Below the pieces are notes generated by a model that saw only the letters and a program-made list of their open reading frames with translations, searched no databases and was not told where the DNA came from. A stretch of DNA of 23,532 bases from a virus. The translations under genes and the position numbers were made by a program. The stretch spans positions 1 through 23,532 of IMG/VR virus record IMGVR_UViG_3300008339_000494. One strand, 5' to 3'. Positions within the stretch are counted from its first letter, which is position 1. Every line of letters begins with the position of its first letter. Positions 21,523 to 23,532 of this stretch are shown here, one piece after another.

Positions 21523-21857
21523 ACTACGGGTACAACTCTGGCGGCGGCGGCGGAGGCTCAGGCCCCGCCATGATGCCTGGCACCGGCTTCGGCGCTGCCA
21601 TGCCGCGGCAGAACTTCTACAATACGACCGCCGACGTGGAGGCCCAGCGTCAGCGTCTCAAGCTGCTCGGCCTTGACGAGACCATGCTGGACGACGCACT
21701 GAAGCTGAAGCAGGGCATCTTCGAGAAGCGGGACGACATGCAGGGCCAACTCAAGGACTCCATGATGGACTCCATCAGCGGTGCCCTGAAGGGATCTTCG
21801 GCTGCCGGCGCTGCTGGCGGTGGCGGTGGACTTGCGGGGATGGCATCCAGCCTGTGA
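21519..21857 (+). CDS. 112-aa Gly-rich small virion-module protein
   Basis: It begins by ATGA overlap. Both ends are Gly-rich and flexible (GYNSGGGGGGSG at the start, AAGAAGGGGGLAGMASS at the end). The core is one helical segment, DVEAQRQRLKLLGLDETMLDDAL followed by KLKQGIFEKRDDMQGQLKDSMMD, with a likely amphipathic or coiled-coil face. No family is recognised. Flanked on both sides by internal-virion-type genes and coupled to both by 4-nt overlaps, it is probably a minor core or scaffold-type component. Confidence 0.55.
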   Translation: MNYGYNSGGGGGGSGPAMMPGTGFGAAMPRQNFYNTTADVEAQRQRLKLLGLDETMLDDALKLKQGIFEKRDDMQGQLKDSMMDSISGALKGSSAAGAAGGGGGLAGMASSL

Positions 21858-22279
21858 GCAGCAAGCTCTCACAACTTTACTTCGACGCCGCCGGCGGTAA
21901 CCAAGACGCACTGGTCTTTGTTACCGCATTCCACGCCTATTGCCACGCCATCGACGACCTCGTCGACGGCGACGTGCCGATGACCGCGGAGTCCCTGCTC
22001 GACGTCCTGATGCAGGCCAACGCGCTGTACGCCACCCCGTTCTGGATCAACAACTGGTTCCGCCTGCAGCCCATCGTGGCGCAGATTTGCAACACGTACG
22101 CCGACAGCGTGGCCTGGGAGAAGGCCGAGGAATCGTGGAAGAAGCAGACCGCGGACGTCATCCGGCTCTGCGGCAACGACATGATCACGCAGGTGGCCTG
22201 GATCGTCGGCGGGTACAAGCACATGCGCTCGATCTCGCTCCGGCTCCGGGAGTTCGCCTACCACTCGCAACACAGCTGA
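21854..22279 (+). CDS. 141-aa all-helical protein with DDxxD motif
   Basis: The gene starts with GTG in a GTGA overlap. The product is predicted all-helical. It contains AYCHAIDDLVDGD with D34, D35 and D38, a DDxxD arrangement used by metal-dependent prenyl/terpene synthases and by some HD-like proteins. Later it has GNDMITQVAW (N108, D109, T112), which partly resembles the second metal motif of that class, but with Trp instead of the final acidic residue. At 141 aa it is about half the size of an isoprenoid synthase, so enzymatic identity is unproven. Proteins of this look occur, to my knowledge, in the internal virion region of podovirus-like phages without known function. Confidence 0.55.
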   Translation: MSSKLSQLYFDAAGGNQDALVFVTAFHAYCHAIDDLVDGDVPMTAESLLDVLMQANALYATPFWINNWFRLQPIVAQICNTYADSVAWEKAEESWKKQTADVIRLCGNDMITQVAWIVGGYKHMRSISLRLREFAYHSQHS

Positions 22280-22282
22280 CAT

Positions 22283-23532
22283 ATGGCACAATACGGCTAT
22301 TCCACCCCATACACCGGACAGCAGGTCCAGACGCTGCCGCCCGGATTCATGGAGGCCGCGACGGCGTCGGGCCGCAACCTGGCCGCGGGCATCGCCGCCA
22401 TGGGGCAGAACCTGGGCCGCGCACTCGAGCAGTACCGCAGCCGCAAGGCCGAGACCGAGGCGGCCACGCAGTCTTTCGAGACCGTCTCCGGCCTCATGCA
22501 GCAGCAGCTGGCCGCGGATCCCAAGTACATCGCGCTCCAGCAGTACATGGAGACCGGCGCCCTCCCGCAGGGTGTGAGCGAGCAGGACATCCCGCGCTAC
22601 ACCCAGCAGGTGATGGCCGACCGCGAGATGCTCAACAAGTTCTCGACCCTCGGTGAGAAGTTCCCCGACATGTCGTTGGCTAAGAAGAAGGCCGCGCTCG
22701 GGGACGCCGTGATGGTGTTGAACCAGTACCGGACGGATCAGCAGAAGCAGGCCGACTCGCAACTGCGGGATCTGCAACTCAGGCAGCTGAGAAGCCAATT
22801 GGATACCCAGAAGCAGATGAGCGACCTGATGCGGTACGGTATCCAAATGCCGCAGGAGATGACCGTGACCGATCAGGTCACAGAAACCATTCAGCCCGAG
22901 GGCCCTGTGCCACCCGGACCGATGGGTGCGGCTCAGGATACATCCGCTCCATCGATGGGTGAGCGCATTGCAGCAAGGTACTTCATGGGCAGGGCGGGTG
23001 AGGCTGCACAGGCGTTGGGCAGGTACGGAACAGACCTGGGACGCCAAGCCGCTGCACTGAACACGTCGACGCAACCGCAGCCGTCGTACCCGGTCTCGTT
23101 CCCGTTTCCGGGACGCCCTGCGCCGTTCTCCTCGGAGACTCCGGTCCAAGCCGCTGCCAGGGCCGAGGCCAACATGCAGGCGAGGGGAAACCTGATGCAG
23201 CAGGCCGCGGCTGCCACGCAGCAGGCCGACATCATGCGGAGGATGCCGCCCGTGGGTTCGGGTGTGCGGCCTCCGCAGGCCCAGCCTGCCCAGGAGCAGT
23301 TCCTGCCTCCAGAAGAGGTCACCCGCACCGTCACCAGGACCGAGCAGGTGCCTTACGAGCAGCTGCGTCGAAACATGGCGCAGTTCGCCGCGCAGCAGGG
23401 CATGAACCCGGAGGTGTTCGCCAGCCTCGACAAGGTGCTGGAGATCGCCGGCAAGAACCGCCCCGCACAGGTCGAGTCCATCAGCGGCCTCGGCAGCATC
23501 GTGCGGTTCGGCGACAAGGAGCAGTTCGTTCC
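22283..23532 (+). CDS. Probable internal virion protein, N-terminal 416 aa (3' truncated by window edge)
   Basis: The frame is open from ATG 22283 to the window end without a stop, so the gene continues beyond. It follows the previous stop by 3 nt and has no clear ribosome site. The product starts MAQYGYSTPYTGQQVQTLPP, then helical AASGRNLAAGIAAMGQNLGR in style, a Gln-rich coiled coil at residues about 145-190 (YRTDQQKQADSQLRDLQLRQ), a Pro-rich linker (residues about 215-300) and further Gln/Ala-rich helices (LMQQAAAATQQADIMRR). Long helical proteins at this point in podovirus operons are ejected core proteins, some carrying a lytic domain later. Whether one follows here cannot be seen. Confidence 0.65.
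   Translation, partial: MAQYGYSTPYTGQQVQTLPPGFMEAATASGRNLAAGIAAMGQNLGRALEQYRSRKAETEAATQSFETVSGLMQQQLAADPKYIALQQYMETGALPQGVSEQDIPRYTQQVMADREMLNKFSTLGEKFPDMSLAKKKAALGDAVMVLNQYRTDQQKQADSQLRDLQLRQLRSQLDTQKQMSDLMRYGIQMPQEMTVTDQVTETIQPEGPVPPGPMGAAQDTSAPSMGERIAARYFMGRAGEAAQALGRYGTDLGRQAAALNTSTQPQPSYPVSFPFPGRPAPFSSETPVQAAARAEANMQARGNLMQQAAAATQQADIMRRMPPVGSGVRPPQAQPAQEQFLPPEEVTRTVTRTEQVPYEQLRRNMAQFAAQQGMNPEVFASLDKVLEIAGKNRPAQVESISGLGSIVRFGDKEQFV

Noticed and set aside
21869-23149. 426-codon - strand frame opposite the internal virion genes
   Set aside because: It covers the boundary of two supported + strand genes and has no recognisable domain; the forward frame from 22283 is open to the window end and coherent.

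Overview
The window is a contiguous stretch of a tailed double-stranded DNA phage genome, most likely a short-tailed (podovirus-like) phage. Every supported gene is on the + strand, and the genes are packed almost without gaps. Base composition is GC-rich (low 60s percent by eye). GTG as well as ATG starts are used. No tRNA, integrase, transposase, RNA polymerase, DNA polymerase or CRISPR array was seen. The host cannot be named from the sequence. Both edges cut genes: the 5' part of a DNA methyltransferase and the 3' part of a probable internal virion protein are missing. No stretch over 300 bases lacks a gene.

Positions 1-4102 form a replication and DNA-modification block. It holds the tail of a cytosine-C5 methyltransferase whose last conserved motif lies in a different frame, a 68-aa unknown, an archaeo-eukaryotic-type primase fused to an SF3 helicase, a separate small zinc-ribbon protein, a small helix-turn-helix protein and a glycosyltransferase-like protein. 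Between the primase-helicase and the zinc-ribbon gene is a 153-bp AT-richer gap with a perfect 19-bp inverted repeat, a candidate replication origin or control site.

Positions 4089-11110 form the packaging and head block: a probable small terminase with an AT-hook, a LacI-type HTH and a second HTH; a large terminase with an extra N-terminal zinc finger; portal; a 74-aa unknown; scaffold; and an SU10/DUF5309-like major capsid protein. A strong intrinsic terminator follows the capsid gene. The gaps before the large terminase (161 bp) and before the scaffold (88 bp) carry promoter-like or hairpin elements.

Positions 11165-15409 hold small virion-associated genes, a modular receptor-binding spike and a lysis cassette. 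The cassette has two small membrane proteins (one only 57 aa), a papain-like Cys-His-Glu peptidase candidate, and an amphipathic-helix protein whose gene overlaps, out of frame, that of a small lipoprotein.

Positions 15416-23532 encode the tail and internal virion proteins: a connector with two chitin-binding-like repeats, a 945-aa tail protein, a fibre, then a run of small proteins and Gln/Ala-rich proteins resembling the internal core module of T7-like phages in order and composition. Translational coupling is pervasive: eleven junctions are 4-nt ATGA/GTGA overlaps and two are 1-nt TGATG overlaps, while good Shine-Dalgarno sites are kept mainly for terL, portal, capsid and the 945-aa tail gene.
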